DNA of 64,000 bases from the NCBI RefSeq assembly GCF_040513375.1, contig NZ_JBEVTG010000002.1, positions 310,001 through 374,000 of the forward strand, in the 5' to 3' direction. Position 1 is the stretch's first letter; each line of letters begins with the position of its first letter. Position numbers and translations under genes: made by a program. The notes below the pieces were generated by a model, which searched no databases, was not told the origin of the DNA, and saw nothing but the letters and a program-made list of their open reading frames with translations. This stretch comes from Flagellimonas_B algarum. Its GTDB lineage: Bacteria; Bacteroidota; Bacteroidia; Flavobacteriales; Flavobacteriaceae. Positions 8,412 to 17,080 of the stretch are shown piece after piece.

Positions 8412-9596
8412 ATGACAACACCCATGCGTTTGACCCTGCTGCTCATCACAGCAACGACATTCGGCTTTTCCCAGCAATCGGCCCCAACGGCCGAAGCGAC
8501 CGCCGAAGAAAGAAAACTGGAATTCTGGGACATCCCTAATCTGGAACCCGCCTTCTATGATGCCAGTCCCTACGCTAAAAAAGACGGAATCCCGGTCGGC
8601 AAATTGGGAACGGATGGCGGAGACAAAGCCTTGATCCTGCAATTAGCCCAAAAGGCAGCCCAGGCGGAATACGGCAAATTCGACAGTTTTTTGATCTCGT
8701 ATCAGGGCAAGTTGCTGTTCGAATCTTACTTTATCAAAGGGCGCAGCAACCTTCCCCATCCACAAGCGTCTGCCACCAAGGCCTACACCTGCCTCGCCGT
8801 TGGGCGCGCCATTCAATTGGGATACCTAACGATGGCGGATTTGGACAAGCCCTTGGTCCATTTTCTGAAAGACCTCGATCCATCAAAATTTACCCCCGGT
8901 GCCGAAAAGATCACCTTGGCCAAAGCCTTGACCATGCGCTCGGGCATTCGGGTGAGCGAGGAACACCAAAAGATGTTCGAAGAAAAACCCGAATTGTTGC
9001 AGGGGCAACAAGAAGTGCAACTCATGCTTGAGCATAGTGCCCCGATCACTGATGCGTCCCAGACCTTTAAATACCAAAGCGATCCCCGTTTGGTCATGCA
9101 GGTCTTGGAGGCCGTGGTTCCAGGGTCGGCCATGGACTTCCTTAAAAGAGAACTGCTTGACAAACTGGGTATCAGCAACTACGAATGGCGTATTTCACCG
9201 AGCGGTATCCCCGAGGCGGGATGGCGCACGAGCATGACGTCGCGTGACATGATCAAGTGGGGGCAACTGGTCCGTGACAAGGGGCAATGGAAAGGCGAAC
9301 AACTGGTACCCCAAGCCTATCTTGAAAAAGCCTTGAGCCGTATCGTACTCACCGGTGACGATGATATTTTCGGTGGGGGAAAGGCTGTCAGCAAACAAGG
9401 CTATGGTTATTATTGGTGGAGTGCCGATCTCAAAGTGGGCGATACTTCCTATTTTACCCGATCGGCCCAAGGTGGCGGGGGGCAATACATCATTCTTATC
9501 GAAGAACTTGACCTCATGGTGGTGGTGACCGGCCATGACAATGAAAACCGCACCCTTCAAATGGTGGCGGAGCATATCATCCCTGCATTTTTATAA
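8412..9596 (+). CDS. Exported serine hydrolase, beta-lactamase family
   Basis: The start at 8412 gives a clean signal peptide (about 1-21); upstream in-frame codons would only add a non-signal tail. The mature protein has the serine-hydrolase triad of the class C beta-lactamase/DD-peptidase family: S120-A-T-K123, the second motif Y221-Q-S223 (Y-x-N replaced by Y-x-S) and a glycine-rich third motif near QGGGGQY. Length (394) is normal for this family. Probable periplasmic esterase, amidase or D-peptidase; genuine beta-lactam hydrolysis is not implied. The PD40 lipoprotein gene begins 3 bp after its stop, so the two are co-transcribed, divergent from the LytS/LytTR pair. Confidence 0.82.
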   Translation: MTTPMRLTLLLITATTFGFSQQSAPTAEATAEERKLEFWDIPNLEPAFYDASPYAKKDGIPVGKLGTDGGDKALILQLAQKAAQAEYGKFDSFLISYQGKLLFESYFIKGRSNLPHPQASATKAYTCLAVGRAIQLGYLTMADLDKPLVHFLKDLDPSKFTPGAEKITLAKALTMRSGIRVSEEHQKMFEEKPELLQGQQEVQLMLEHSAPITDASQTFKYQSDPRLVMQVLEAVVPGSAMDFLKRELLDKLGISNYEWRISPSGIPEAGWRTSMTSRDMIKWGQLVRDKGQWKGEQLVPQAYLEKALSRIVLTGDDDIFGGGKAVSKQGYGYYWWSADLKVGDTSYFTRSAQGGGGQYIILIEELDLMVVVTGHDNENRTLQMVAEHIIPAFL

Positions 9597-9599
9597 CAT

Positions 9600-10487
9600 A
9601 TGCAAACCACCGTGCTTTATCGATTGCTCGTCTTAAGCCTCGTGTTGGTGGCCTGCCAGTCTCAAAAACCGAAACCATCGGAAACCACTGGATTGCAACC
9701 CTATTTCGGACAAACCCCGCCGGGGAGGGAAGCCGAACGCTTTGCCCCGAATGTAGTATCCGTACAAGGACGCTACGAATACGGGGTATCGTTTACCCCA
9801 GATCTCTCGGAAATCTACTTTTCAGGGAATGGGGAAGACGGTATACAAAGCGTCTATGTTTCGAAGTGGTTGGATTCCCTATGGACGGCACCTAAAATCA
9901 GGAGTTTGACCCAAGGTCGCAAGAAGAACGAATTCGAAGCCTTCGTCAGCCCCAATGGCCAACAGCTGGTATTCGCTGCTTTTGATTCCATATTCTCCGA
10001 TGAGCGCATCTGGATGATGGCAAAGGAATCTTCCAGGTGGGGTAGCGCTCGATTGTTGGATTCCCCAGTAAACGATGCCTTGGTCTTTTATCCGACCTTG
10101 GCCGATAACGGGGACTTGTTTTACACCAACATCTCCGAATTGAAACTGTATTGGGCCCCATTTCGAAAGGGTGGGTATCCGGAAGCATTGGCGTTGGAAA
10201 TCCCACAAGGCTTACATGGCTTTATTGCTCCTGATCAGTCCTTTCTCTTGTTCGATGCCCCAAAAGCGGAAGGCAAGGATCGTGATATCCATGTCTGCTT
10301 CAAAGAAACCGATGGCAGCTGGTCGGAACCGGTCAACCTAGGGCCCTCGGTCAATTCCGATTTTACGGAAACCTGCCCCAGTGTCAGTCCCGATGGCAAG
10401 TACCTCTTCTTCAGTCGGTATAACGAAGCCAATGGCATGTCGGACATCTATTGGGTGGATGCCGCCTGTATCACGGAAGCGAAATGA
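9600..10487 (+). CDS. PD40/TolB-like beta-propeller lipoprotein
   Basis: A 295-residue lipoprotein with an SPII signal and lipobox VLVAC (Cys at about 19). The body carries repeated propeller blades of the PD40/WD40-like type, seen as VSFTPDLSEIYFSG, VSPNGQQLVFAA and VSPDGKYLFFSR. Such proteins bind peptides or glycans or act as sensors at the envelope. The start is 3 bp after the hydrolase stop. A related propeller forms the C-terminal half of the ankyrin protein at 21240-22703. Confidence 0.8.
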   Translation: MQTTVLYRLLVLSLVLVACQSQKPKPSETTGLQPYFGQTPPGREAERFAPNVVSVQGRYEYGVSFTPDLSEIYFSGNGEDGIQSVYVSKWLDSLWTAPKIRSLTQGRKKNEFEAFVSPNGQQLVFAAFDSIFSDERIWMMAKESSRWGSARLLDSPVNDALVFYPTLADNGDLFYTNISELKLYWAPFRKGGYPEALALEIPQGLHGFIAPDQSFLLFDAPKAEGKDRDIHVCFKETDGSWSEPVNLGPSVNSDFTETCPSVSPDGKYLFFSRYNEANGMSDIYWVDAACITEAK

Positions 10488-10521
10488 GGGAGGCGCTAAT
10501 AACAAAGGATTTTAAATCTTC

Positions 10522-11031
10522 CTAAAATCGAGCGCGCAACGACAAGGTATTTTTCTTGGGTAAGGGCCTACCCATAAGGTCCTTAGAGGGCCCTCCGATC
10601 TGCGGGTTGAGCCCCATTTCAAGCAAGGTGCTTTCATTGACTTCATAGCCCACCCCAAGGTTCAGATTGATTCGTAAGACCTCTTGTTCGCTGGTAAACT
10701 CATTGGTCCCGAATTCCTGTTCGGCACCTCCGAAAAGGTAAAGTTTTTCCTTGACGTACCATTTGACCTGTAGCGAGGTGTTGAATTGCTGAAGCGTTCC
10801 GAAGCTGTTCACCGTATGCTGTAGCCGGGCACCAAGGCGTTCTGAAATACGGTATTCCAACAACCCATAGGAGAAGTCCTCCCCATTGACCCCCAAGGGG
10901 TATTCGACCCGAAATTGGGAGAATCGTTCATCTAAGGAAAGTGTGGGCAAAACTGGCTGTTCTACTGGGGTTTGCGCCATGGTCGGAGCGAATTGGGCGA
11001 AACACAACAAGCATAGGATCGATAGTCTCAT
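10522..11031 (-). CDS. Small outer-membrane beta-barrel-like protein
   Basis: A 169-residue exported protein (signal peptide about 1-19) made of alternating hydrophobic/polar strands, ending in a C-terminal Phe (LSLRARF), the usual terminal signature for BAM-inserted barrels. Repeated aromatic-glycine turns (YLFGGAEQEFG, LNLGVGYEVN) support an outer-membrane or periplasmic barrel. Similar small proteins are annotated as hypothetical or outer-membrane proteins in Bacteroidota. It stands alone between the PD40 gene and LytTR pair 2. Function unknown. Confidence 0.6.
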   Translation of the reverse strand: MRLSILCLLCFAQFAPTMAQTPVEQPVLPTLSLDERFSQFRVEYPLGVNGEDFSYGLLEYRISERLGARLQHTVNSFGTLQQFNTSLQVKWYVKEKLYLFGGAEQEFGTNEFTSEQEVLRINLNLGVGYEVNESTLLEMGLNPQIGGPSKDLMGRPLPKKNTLSLRARF

Positions 11032-11130
11032 GTACGGTTAATGGAACTGGTGTTGCTTGAAATTACCAAAAACTTTGAGAGGGGGCTGTTAAGGGTTTCA
11101 GAATTAACAAGATGGCCAGGGTGCGACCTA

Positions 11131-11814
11131 CTATCCCATCAAACCTTTCAGGTTGAGCTTGTAGGTCTTCCCGATCGGAATGGTGAACCCCTTGCTATGG
11201 ATCCGATTGCCTTCGATCTCTTTGATATGCTTTTTGGCAACGATAAAGGATTTATGGCATTGGATAAAGTCCCCTTCCGGTAGGGACTGCAGCATTTCCG
11301 ACAGTTTTTCACGCACTTGCACCTCCGAATCTTCCAATACCACTTTGATATAGTTTCCGGTGGATTCTATAAAAAGGATGTCTTCAAGACGCACTTGAAC
11401 CATTTTCTTGTTCGAACGCAGGAACATCCGACTTTCTTCGACCTGGACCTTTTCAGGTTCGCTGGCCGTTTTCGCTTCGATTTTGTTTATCGCTTTGACA
11501 AAACGATCGAATGCGAAGGGTTTCAGCAAATAGTCCACGATATTGAGTTCGTAACCTTCTAGGGCGAACTCTTGATAGGCCGAGGTTACGATGACTTTTG
11601 GCGGGTTAGGCAAGCTTTTCAAAAAACCAAAGCCGCTTAATTTGGGCATGTTCAAGTCCAAGAACATGAGGTCGACCTGATGGTTCCGCAAACACTCCAT
11701 CGCCTCAATGGCATCATAACAGTGCTGCACCAGATTCAGATGGGGTAGGGCATCACAATAGCCTTTGACGATGTCATGGGCGATATGTTCGTCATCAACA
11801 ATGATATAATTCAT
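11131..11814 (-). CDS. LytTR-family response regulator (pair 2)
   Basis: A 227-residue two-domain regulator: receiver with an Asp pair at 7-8, phospho-acceptor Asp53 in FLDLNMP, SAYQEFALEGY and KPF, then a LytTR domain from about residue 125 ending IPIGKTYKLNLKGL. Its start overlaps the kinase stop by 4 bp. The ABC exporter operon is transcribed divergently from the kinase; direct repeats at 12647 and 12668 in that gap make it the probable target. Confidence 0.9.
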   Translation of the reverse strand: MNYIIVDDEHIAHDIVKGYCDALPHLNLVQHCYDAIEAMECLRNHQVDLMFLDLNMPKLSGFGFLKSLPNPPKVIVTSAYQEFALEGYELNIVDYLLKPFAFDRFVKAINKIEAKTASEPEKVQVEESRMFLRSNKKMVQVRLEDILFIESTGNYIKVVLEDSEVQVREKLSEMLQSLPEGDFIQCHKSFIVAKKHIKEIEGNRIHSKGFTIPIGKTYKLNLKGLMG

Positions 11815-12605
11815 GGGGCTGGATTTATAAGTAATGTAGCCGTATAGGTCGTTGCTCCCTTTTCGAACTCCAACTGATGCCGTTTCGGATAGATCAGCTC
11901 CAAACGTCGTTTCAGATTGGGCAACCCGATCCCGGGCGGCCCCTGTTCTTCGGGGTCGAAGTTATTGCTTATTTCAAAACGGATACCATCCGCATCCGAG
12001 CGCATGGTCAAGTGCACATAAGCATCGGCCCGTAATTTTTCCACGCCGTGCTTAAAGGCGTTCTCCACCAAAATGATGAACAATAACGGGGCGATCTTAA
12101 GACTTCCATCAGCGATATCCACCTTGAAATCAATGGTGATCTCTTTATGATAGCGCATTTGGTGAAGGGCGATATACTGTTCGAGGAATTCGATTTCCTC
12201 TAGAAGGCTGACTTCGGTTTTCTGACCTTCATAAATGCTGTACCGCATCATGTCGGAAAGTTTTAAGATCAGGGTCTTTGCCTTGTCCTGATCCCTATCG
12301 ACAAGTCCATAGAGGTTGTTCAGCATATTGAAAAAGAAATGCGGATTGACCTGGGCTTGCAGCAGTTTCAATTCGGTCTTTGCTTTTTCGTTTTTCAAAT
12401 TGATGATGCCCCGAATATTGACGAACAACCAATGCGAGACAGCGACCAAGACGGCAATGGCATAAAGGAGCAGAAACTCGATAAAGCCTTCCAACTTGCC
12501 GAAGGTATCATTGAACAAGACGATGATGATCCCGAGTACGACCAACGCGATGCGCAGGTTGCGCATCGAAAAAAGCGTACGTCGGGATGGAGTTGTTGAC
12601 TTCAT
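11811..12605 (-). CDS. LytS-type sensor histidine kinase (pair 2)
   Basis: A 264-residue kinase with only two membrane helices (about 18-65), then the His_kinase domain with His89 in QAQVNPHFFFNML, the N box LVENAFKHG and the G box GIGLPNLKRRLEL. It is short for the family, with a minimal intramembrane sensor. The arrangement next to an ABC exporter resembles systems in which the kinase senses transporter state or membrane stress; that link is inferred from position. It overlaps the regulator gene by 4 bp. Confidence 0.88.
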   Translation of the reverse strand: MKSTTPSRRTLFSMRNLRIALVVLGIIIVLFNDTFGKLEGFIEFLLLYAIAVLVAVSHWLFVNIRGIINLKNEKAKTELKLLQAQVNPHFFFNMLNNLYGLVDRDQDKAKTLILKLSDMMRYSIYEGQKTEVSLLEEIEFLEQYIALHQMRYHKEITIDFKVDIADGSLKIAPLLFIILVENAFKHGVEKLRADAYVHLTMRSDADGIRFEISNNFDPEEQGPPGIGLPNLKRRLELIYPKRHQLEFEKGATTYTATLLINPAP

Positions 12606-12646
12606 GCCCCAATATTACTGGATTTAAAGCCCCTGAACAAATAAGT

Positions 12647-12680
12647 TGATGAACGACCCTTAGGCAGTGATGAACGCCCT
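12647..12680. promoter_or_regulatory. Direct repeat with 21-bp period, candidate LytTR operator
   Basis: TGATGAACGACCCT at 12647-12660 is repeated as TGATGAACGCCCT at 12668-12680. Nine leading bases are identical and the start-to-start distance is 21 bp, two helical turns, as expected for the paired half-sites of LytTR regulators. It sits between the divergent kinase (start 12605) and the ABC ATPase gene (start 12793). Confidence 0.55.
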
Positions 12681-12792
12681 TCATCATACGTTTACCACCA
12701 TCCGAACCCGTACGGCCACCACCCATCCCAATTCCTTTATCGGGGGGTATCACAGCGCTAGGTTTGTGCCTGAATCCAAAAAACGGACAGTC

Positions 12793-13659
12793 ATGAAACT
12801 AGTAATTGAAAATCTAACCAAAACCTACGATAACGGGGTACACGCCCTCAAAGACGTCTCCCTGGAAATCAACAAGGGCATGTTCGGACTCCTGGGTCCG
12901 AACGGCGCCGGGAAATCAACCTTAATGCGCACCATCGCCACCTTACAGGAGGCCGATCAAGGGAACATCCGATTAGGCGAACTCGATGTACGCACCGAAA
13001 AACATGAGGTGCGAAAACTGTTGGGATATTTGCCACAGCAATTTGGCTTGTACCCCAAACTATCGGCCCAAGTCTTGCTGGATCACCTCGCGGTCTTAAA
13101 GGGCATTACCGATAAGGCCGAGCGCCGCGAATTGGTGGCCGCCATGTTGCATAAAACCAACCTCTATGGGGTGCGAAAACAGCAATTGGGTGGTTTTTCA
13201 GGGGGGATGAAACAGCGTTTCGGAATCGCCCAGGCCCTGTTGAACGATCCCAAACTTTTGATCGTTGATGAACCCACTGCGGGTTTGGATCCCAAAGAGC
13301 GGAACCGATTCTACAACCTGTTGAGCGAGATCGCCGAACACACCTTGGTCTTGCTATCGACCCATATCGTTGAAGATGTCAAGGAACTTTGTCCTGACAT
13401 GGCCATCATGAACCGCGGGCAGGTAGTCTTGCAAGGCAAGCCCGCTGAGTTGATGGCCGCAATGAAAGGTAAGGTCTATCAAAAAAAGATCAATCCCGCA
13501 GAGCTGGACAGCCATAAGGCCTATTACCAGGTCATCAATGACAAACGTTTTTTCGGCAAGCCGGTTATCCAGATTCTTAGCGATGTCGCACCAGGCGACG
13601 GATTCGAACCCATCGACACCAGTTTGGAAGCGGTGTATTTCTCAAAAGTCTATCAATAA
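12793..13659 (+). CDS. ABC transporter ATP-binding protein
   Basis: The start at 12793 is chosen because the domain begins there (KLVIENLTKTY); an upstream ATG at 12667 lies in the regulatory gap. The 288-residue ATPase has Walker A GPNGAGKST (35-43), Q-loop PQQFG, signature FSGGMK (135-140), Walker B LLIVDEP and the switch His191 in STHIVEDV. It belongs to the ABC-2 exporter class. The permease gene follows after 11 bp. Substrate unknown; control by LytTR pair 2 is likely from position. Confidence 0.93.
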   Translation: MKLVIENLTKTYDNGVHALKDVSLEINKGMFGLLGPNGAGKSTLMRTIATLQEADQGNIRLGELDVRTEKHEVRKLLGYLPQQFGLYPKLSAQVLLDHLAVLKGITDKAERRELVAAMLHKTNLYGVRKQQLGGFSGGMKQRFGIAQALLNDPKLLIVDEPTAGLDPKERNRFYNLLSEIAEHTLVLLSTHIVEDVKELCPDMAIMNRGQVVLQGKPAELMAAMKGKVYQKKINPAELDSHKAYYQVINDKRFFGKPVIQILSDVAPGDGFEPIDTSLEAVYFSKVYQ

Positions 13660-13670
13660 AACAAAACATC

Positions 13671-16600
13671 ATGTGGTTGAAACTCTTCAAATTTGAATTG
13701 AATTATCGTCTAAAACGCCCAGAAACCTATGTGTTCTTCGGGGTATTGTTCCTATTCTCGATCGTTGGGGTCGATTTTATCTTCCAAGGGGTCGAAATCG
13801 GGTTGATGAAACGTAACGCCCCACTAGTCTTGGCCAAGACCATGGGGGCCCTGACGGCGCTCTTCATGATCATGGTGTCCATGATCATGGGGGTGCCCGT
13901 ACTACGCGACTACCAATACGAAACCGAGGCCCTGCTATTCGTCAATCCCATATCGAAACGGGCCTATCTTTTAGGACGGTTCTTGGGGTCCTTTACCGTG
14001 CTCTTGCTTATTTTCAGTGGTATGCCCCTGGGCATGCTGTTGGGGAGCCAAATGCCTTGGCACCAAGTCGAGGAAATGCTGCCTTTTGCAGTGTGGCCTT
14101 ACCTCCAATCCTTTACCGTGGTCGTATTGCCGACCTTGTTTTTTGGTGCCTGCCTTTTTTTCGTCACTGGCATGCTGAGTAAAAAGTTGTTGGTGGTCTA
14201 TACCCAAGGAGTGGTCCTCTTTGTCATCTTCTTGTTGACCAAAGCCATCACCGATCCCTACTGGCAAGGCGTATTCGATCCGTTCTCCCTGACCACCCTC
14301 ACCCAATTCGCTAAAAGTTGGACGGCGGCACAGCGGAATGCCAGGGGCATCGGATTTAACGGGATCATGCTTCACAACAAACTCTTTTGGTTCCTTTTGG
14401 GGCTTACCGTCCTGGGGTATGGCTACCGCAAATTCTCATTCAGCACCTTGGTCAAGACCCAAGGCAAAAAGAAAAAGACAGCCATCGAACCCTCCGACGA
14501 TACCAAGGCGATACCACGGGCAAAGCAACGGTTTAGCCTGAAGGCCGAAGGTCTACGCCTGTTCGAATTGGTAAAGTTCTATTCCTTGTCCCTTCTTAAG
14601 GAGGCCTCATTCTGGGCGATCGTAGGATGCGGCCTGGTCATCATCGGTATCAATTCAGTGAACCTAGGAACCGTTTATGGGGTAGACAGTTATCCGGCGA
14701 CGCATTTCATCATTGCCGAACTGCAGGAAAACTCGCTCTACTTTTTTATCATCCTCTTGTTGTTCTATTCCGGTGAATTGTTCTGGAAAGAACGGACCAA
14801 CAAACAGTTCGTCTTGAACGATACCACCCCCATTGCCAACGGTAGCGTGATGATCGGTAAATTGTTGGCCCTGCAATTGGTGTATGTGGTCTTGATGGTG
14901 GTGTTGATCCTGGCCGGCGTACTGTTCCAAGCCTTGAACGGCTATTACCAGTTCGACCTAGGCGTCTATTTCACGGGCTTCTTCGTTGAAATACTGCCCT
15001 TCTTAACCCTCTACAGCTGTATGGCGTTCCTTTTCCAGGCCATCGCTAAAAACCGTTTTGTGGGCATCTTCCTTACGCTGATCTTTTTTATCGCGAATAT
15101 CGGTTCCGAATTCCTGGGCTTTAACCACAGCCTCTATAAATTCGGCGGAAAGCCCCTAGGCAGCTATTCCGAAATGAACGGCTACGGCCATTTTCTGGCC
15201 CCTTATTTATGGACCAAGACCTATTGGGCAGTCTTTGCCGCCCTAGTGATGGTCTTGGCCAGTCTTTTGATGCAGCGGGGTATGGGCAGTTCCTTGAAAC
15301 AGCGGTTCCAAAACTTGAAAAGGCAGTCCACACCAGCGGTTCGTAAACTGGGGGCTACGCTCCTTGTGCTGCTGGTGCTGTGTGGTGGCTATATTTTCTA
15401 CAACACCAATGTATTGAACACCTATTGGACGTCCGGTGAGGAACAGGACTTCAGGGCGGCCTATGAGCAAACCTTAAAACCCATGGAATACCGCCCCCAA
15501 CCTAAAATTACAGCGGCCGAACTCCAAGTCGAGCTCTATCCGGAGTCCCGAAGCTATGAGGTCCAGGGCAGTTACACACTGACGAACCTCACGGATGCCC
15601 CAATGACAACGATCGCCATCCAGCAACGGATCGCTTCCCACTTGCAGCTCTCCGAAGTACGGTTCGAAGGTGGGGCCGTAGCGGATTCGACCCATGCCCG
15701 TTTTGGCTATATCGATTACACCCTTCAACATGCACTACAACCAAACCAAACGGTACAGTTCGATTTCGTACAGACCTACAGCCCCAAAGGCTTTGAAGAA
15801 GGAGGGCAAGACACCAAAATGGTGGACAACGGCAGTTTTATCCACAACACCGAGTTCCCGACCTTGGGGTACAACCGAAAGTACGAGCTACAAGACCCTA
15901 ACGAAAGGGAAGTCATGGGTCTGGCACCGAGGAAACGCAAAGCCGAAATCGATGATGCACATGAATTGATCAACGCCCGTTCGGGTAGCGATTCGGATGG
16001 CTTGCTGTTGGATATCACCATCGGCACCAAGGAAGGACAGACCGCCTTGGCCCCAGGAACATTACAAAGGCAGTGGTCGACCAACGGACGTTCATATTTC
16101 CGATACCAAAGTAAAGAACCCATCGTCAATTTCTATACGATCGTTTCTGCCGAATACGAAGTGCTCAAAGACAACTGGAAATCTTCTTCAGAGGCAGATA
16201 AGGCCGTGGACTTGGAGATCTACCATCATCCCACCCATACCTACAACCTCGATCGGATGCAAAAGGCCATGAAAGCTTCCTTGACCTATTTCAGTGAAAA
16301 TTTCAGTCCCTACCACTACGACCAACTACGGATCATGGAAGTGCCTCGCTATACTGATTTTGCCCAATCGTTACCGAATACCATCCCCTTTTCAGAAGGA
16401 TTGGGCTTTGTTTTGGACATTGACGACCGCAGCGATGTCGATATGGTGTTCTTTATTACGGCCCATGAAATAGCCCACCAGTGGTTCGGTATGCAGCTCG
16501 AAGCCGCCCATGTACAGGGGCAGTATTTCGTCTTGGAGACCCTGGCCCAATATGGCGCTTTGATGGTGTTGAAGGCCCATTATCCTGAAGAAAAGGTGCA

Positions 16601-16928
16601 GCAGTTCTTGGAAATGCAAGAAGAGATCTATGAGCGTGAGCGCAAAAAGGTGAAAAAGGAAGCCTCGTTGGCTTTGGTTGAAAACCAAGATTTCGTGTAC
16701 TATAACAAAGGGGTTTTGGCCATGAACGAGTTGAGCGAACTGATCGGGGAAGCCCGGATCAATAAGGCCTTAAAACGGTTCATCGCCGATTGGCGCAGCT
16801 ATGAAGGTGCCAAGAAGACGCAGACCGATCGTTATGCCAGCTCGAGAGAGCTGTTGGATTACCTCAGGGCCGAAACCCCCAAAGCCCAGCATGGCGAGCT
16901 CCATCGCTTGTTCGAAACCGTGGAATAA
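13671..16928 (+). CDS. ABC-2 permease fused to an M1-type metallopeptidase domain
   Basis: A 1085-residue protein. The first half has two sets of about six membrane helices (about 15-265 and 310-585), typical of ABC-2 permeases. The second half is an extracytoplasmic M1-like aminopeptidase: an N-terminal beta domain (about 620-790), the zinc motif HEIAHQW at 932-938 and a downstream Glu956 in VLETLAQY at the place of the usual NEG ligand. The spacing from the second His to this Glu is 19 residues, one more than the canonical M1 spacing, so the third ligand may be altered. This fusion is a known Bacteroidota architecture; transport and peptidase roles have not been separated. It is partnered by the ATPase 11 bp upstream. 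Confidence 0.87.
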   Translation: MWLKLFKFELNYRLKRPETYVFFGVLFLFSIVGVDFIFQGVEIGLMKRNAPLVLAKTMGALTALFMIMVSMIMGVPVLRDYQYETEALLFVNPISKRAYLLGRFLGSFTVLLLIFSGMPLGMLLGSQMPWHQVEEMLPFAVWPYLQSFTVVVLPTLFFGACLFFVTGMLSKKLLVVYTQGVVLFVIFLLTKAITDPYWQGVFDPFSLTTLTQFAKSWTAAQRNARGIGFNGIMLHNKLFWFLLGLTVLGYGYRKFSFSTLVKTQGKKKKTAIEPSDDTKAIPRAKQRFSLKAEGLRLFELVKFYSLSLLKEASFWAIVGCGLVIIGINSVNLGTVYGVDSYPATHFIIAELQENSLYFFIILLLFYSGELFWKERTNKQFVLNDTTPIANGSVMIGKLLALQLVYVVLMVVLILAGVLFQALNGYYQFDLGVYFTGFFVEILPFLTLYSCMAFLFQAIAKNRFVGIFLTLIFFIANIGSEFLGFNHSLYKFGGKPLGSYSEMNGYGHFLAPYLWTKTYWAVFAALVMVLASLLMQRGMGSSLKQRFQNLKRQSTPAVRKLGATLLVLLVLCGGYIFYNTNVLNTYWTSGEEQDFRAAYEQTLKPMEYRPQPKITAAELQVELYPESRSYEVQGSYTLTNLTDAPMTTIAIQQRIASHLQLSEVRFEGGAVADSTHARFGYIDYTLQHALQPNQTVQFDFVQTYSPKGFEEGGQDTKMVDNGSFIHNTEFPTLGYNRKYELQDPNEREVMGLAPRKRKAEIDDAHELINARSGSDSDGLLLDITIGTKEGQTALAPGTLQRQWSTNGRSYFRYQSKEPIVNFYTIVSAEYEVLKDNWKSSSEADKAVDLEIYHHPTHTYNLDRMQKAMKASLTYFSENFSPYHYDQLRIMEVPRYTDFAQSLPNTIPFSEGLGFVLDIDDRSDVDMVFFITAHEIAHQWFGMQLEAAHVQGQYFVLETLAQYGALMVLKAHYPEEKVQQFLEMQEEIYERERKKVKKEASLALVENQDFVYYNKGVLAMNELSELIGEARINKALKRFIADWRSYEGAKKTQTDRYASSRELLDYLRAETPKAQHGELHRLFETVE

Positions 16929-16990
16929 CCCAAAGCCTTCAACCATTAACCTTTGACTTTTGCCTTTTATCATCAACCAAGGACCTCCGA

Positions 16991-17024
16991 AATGATAATT
17001 TACACTGACGGAATTATCATTCCG
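16991..17024. promoter_or_regulatory. Two overlapping inverted repeats upstream of the DJ-1 family gene
   Basis: AATGATAATT (16991-17000) pairs with AATTATCATT (17012-17021) in a 10-bp perfect dyad. The right arm is also part of a second dyad, CGGAAT (17009-17014)/ATTCCG (17019-17024), 6 bp with a 4-base spacer. The two cannot form together. A repressor operator or a switchable hairpin are both possible. Confidence 0.5.
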
Positions 17025-17080
17025 ACAGCTATTCTTATGAAAAGGAGCGTATTTCGGCCCATCATTTAAAATCAAAAACG

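Noticed and set aside
8412..9596. Antibiotic-resistance beta-lactamase
   Set aside because: The second motif is Y-x-S and the protein resembles general esterase/peptidase members; resistance cannot be inferred.
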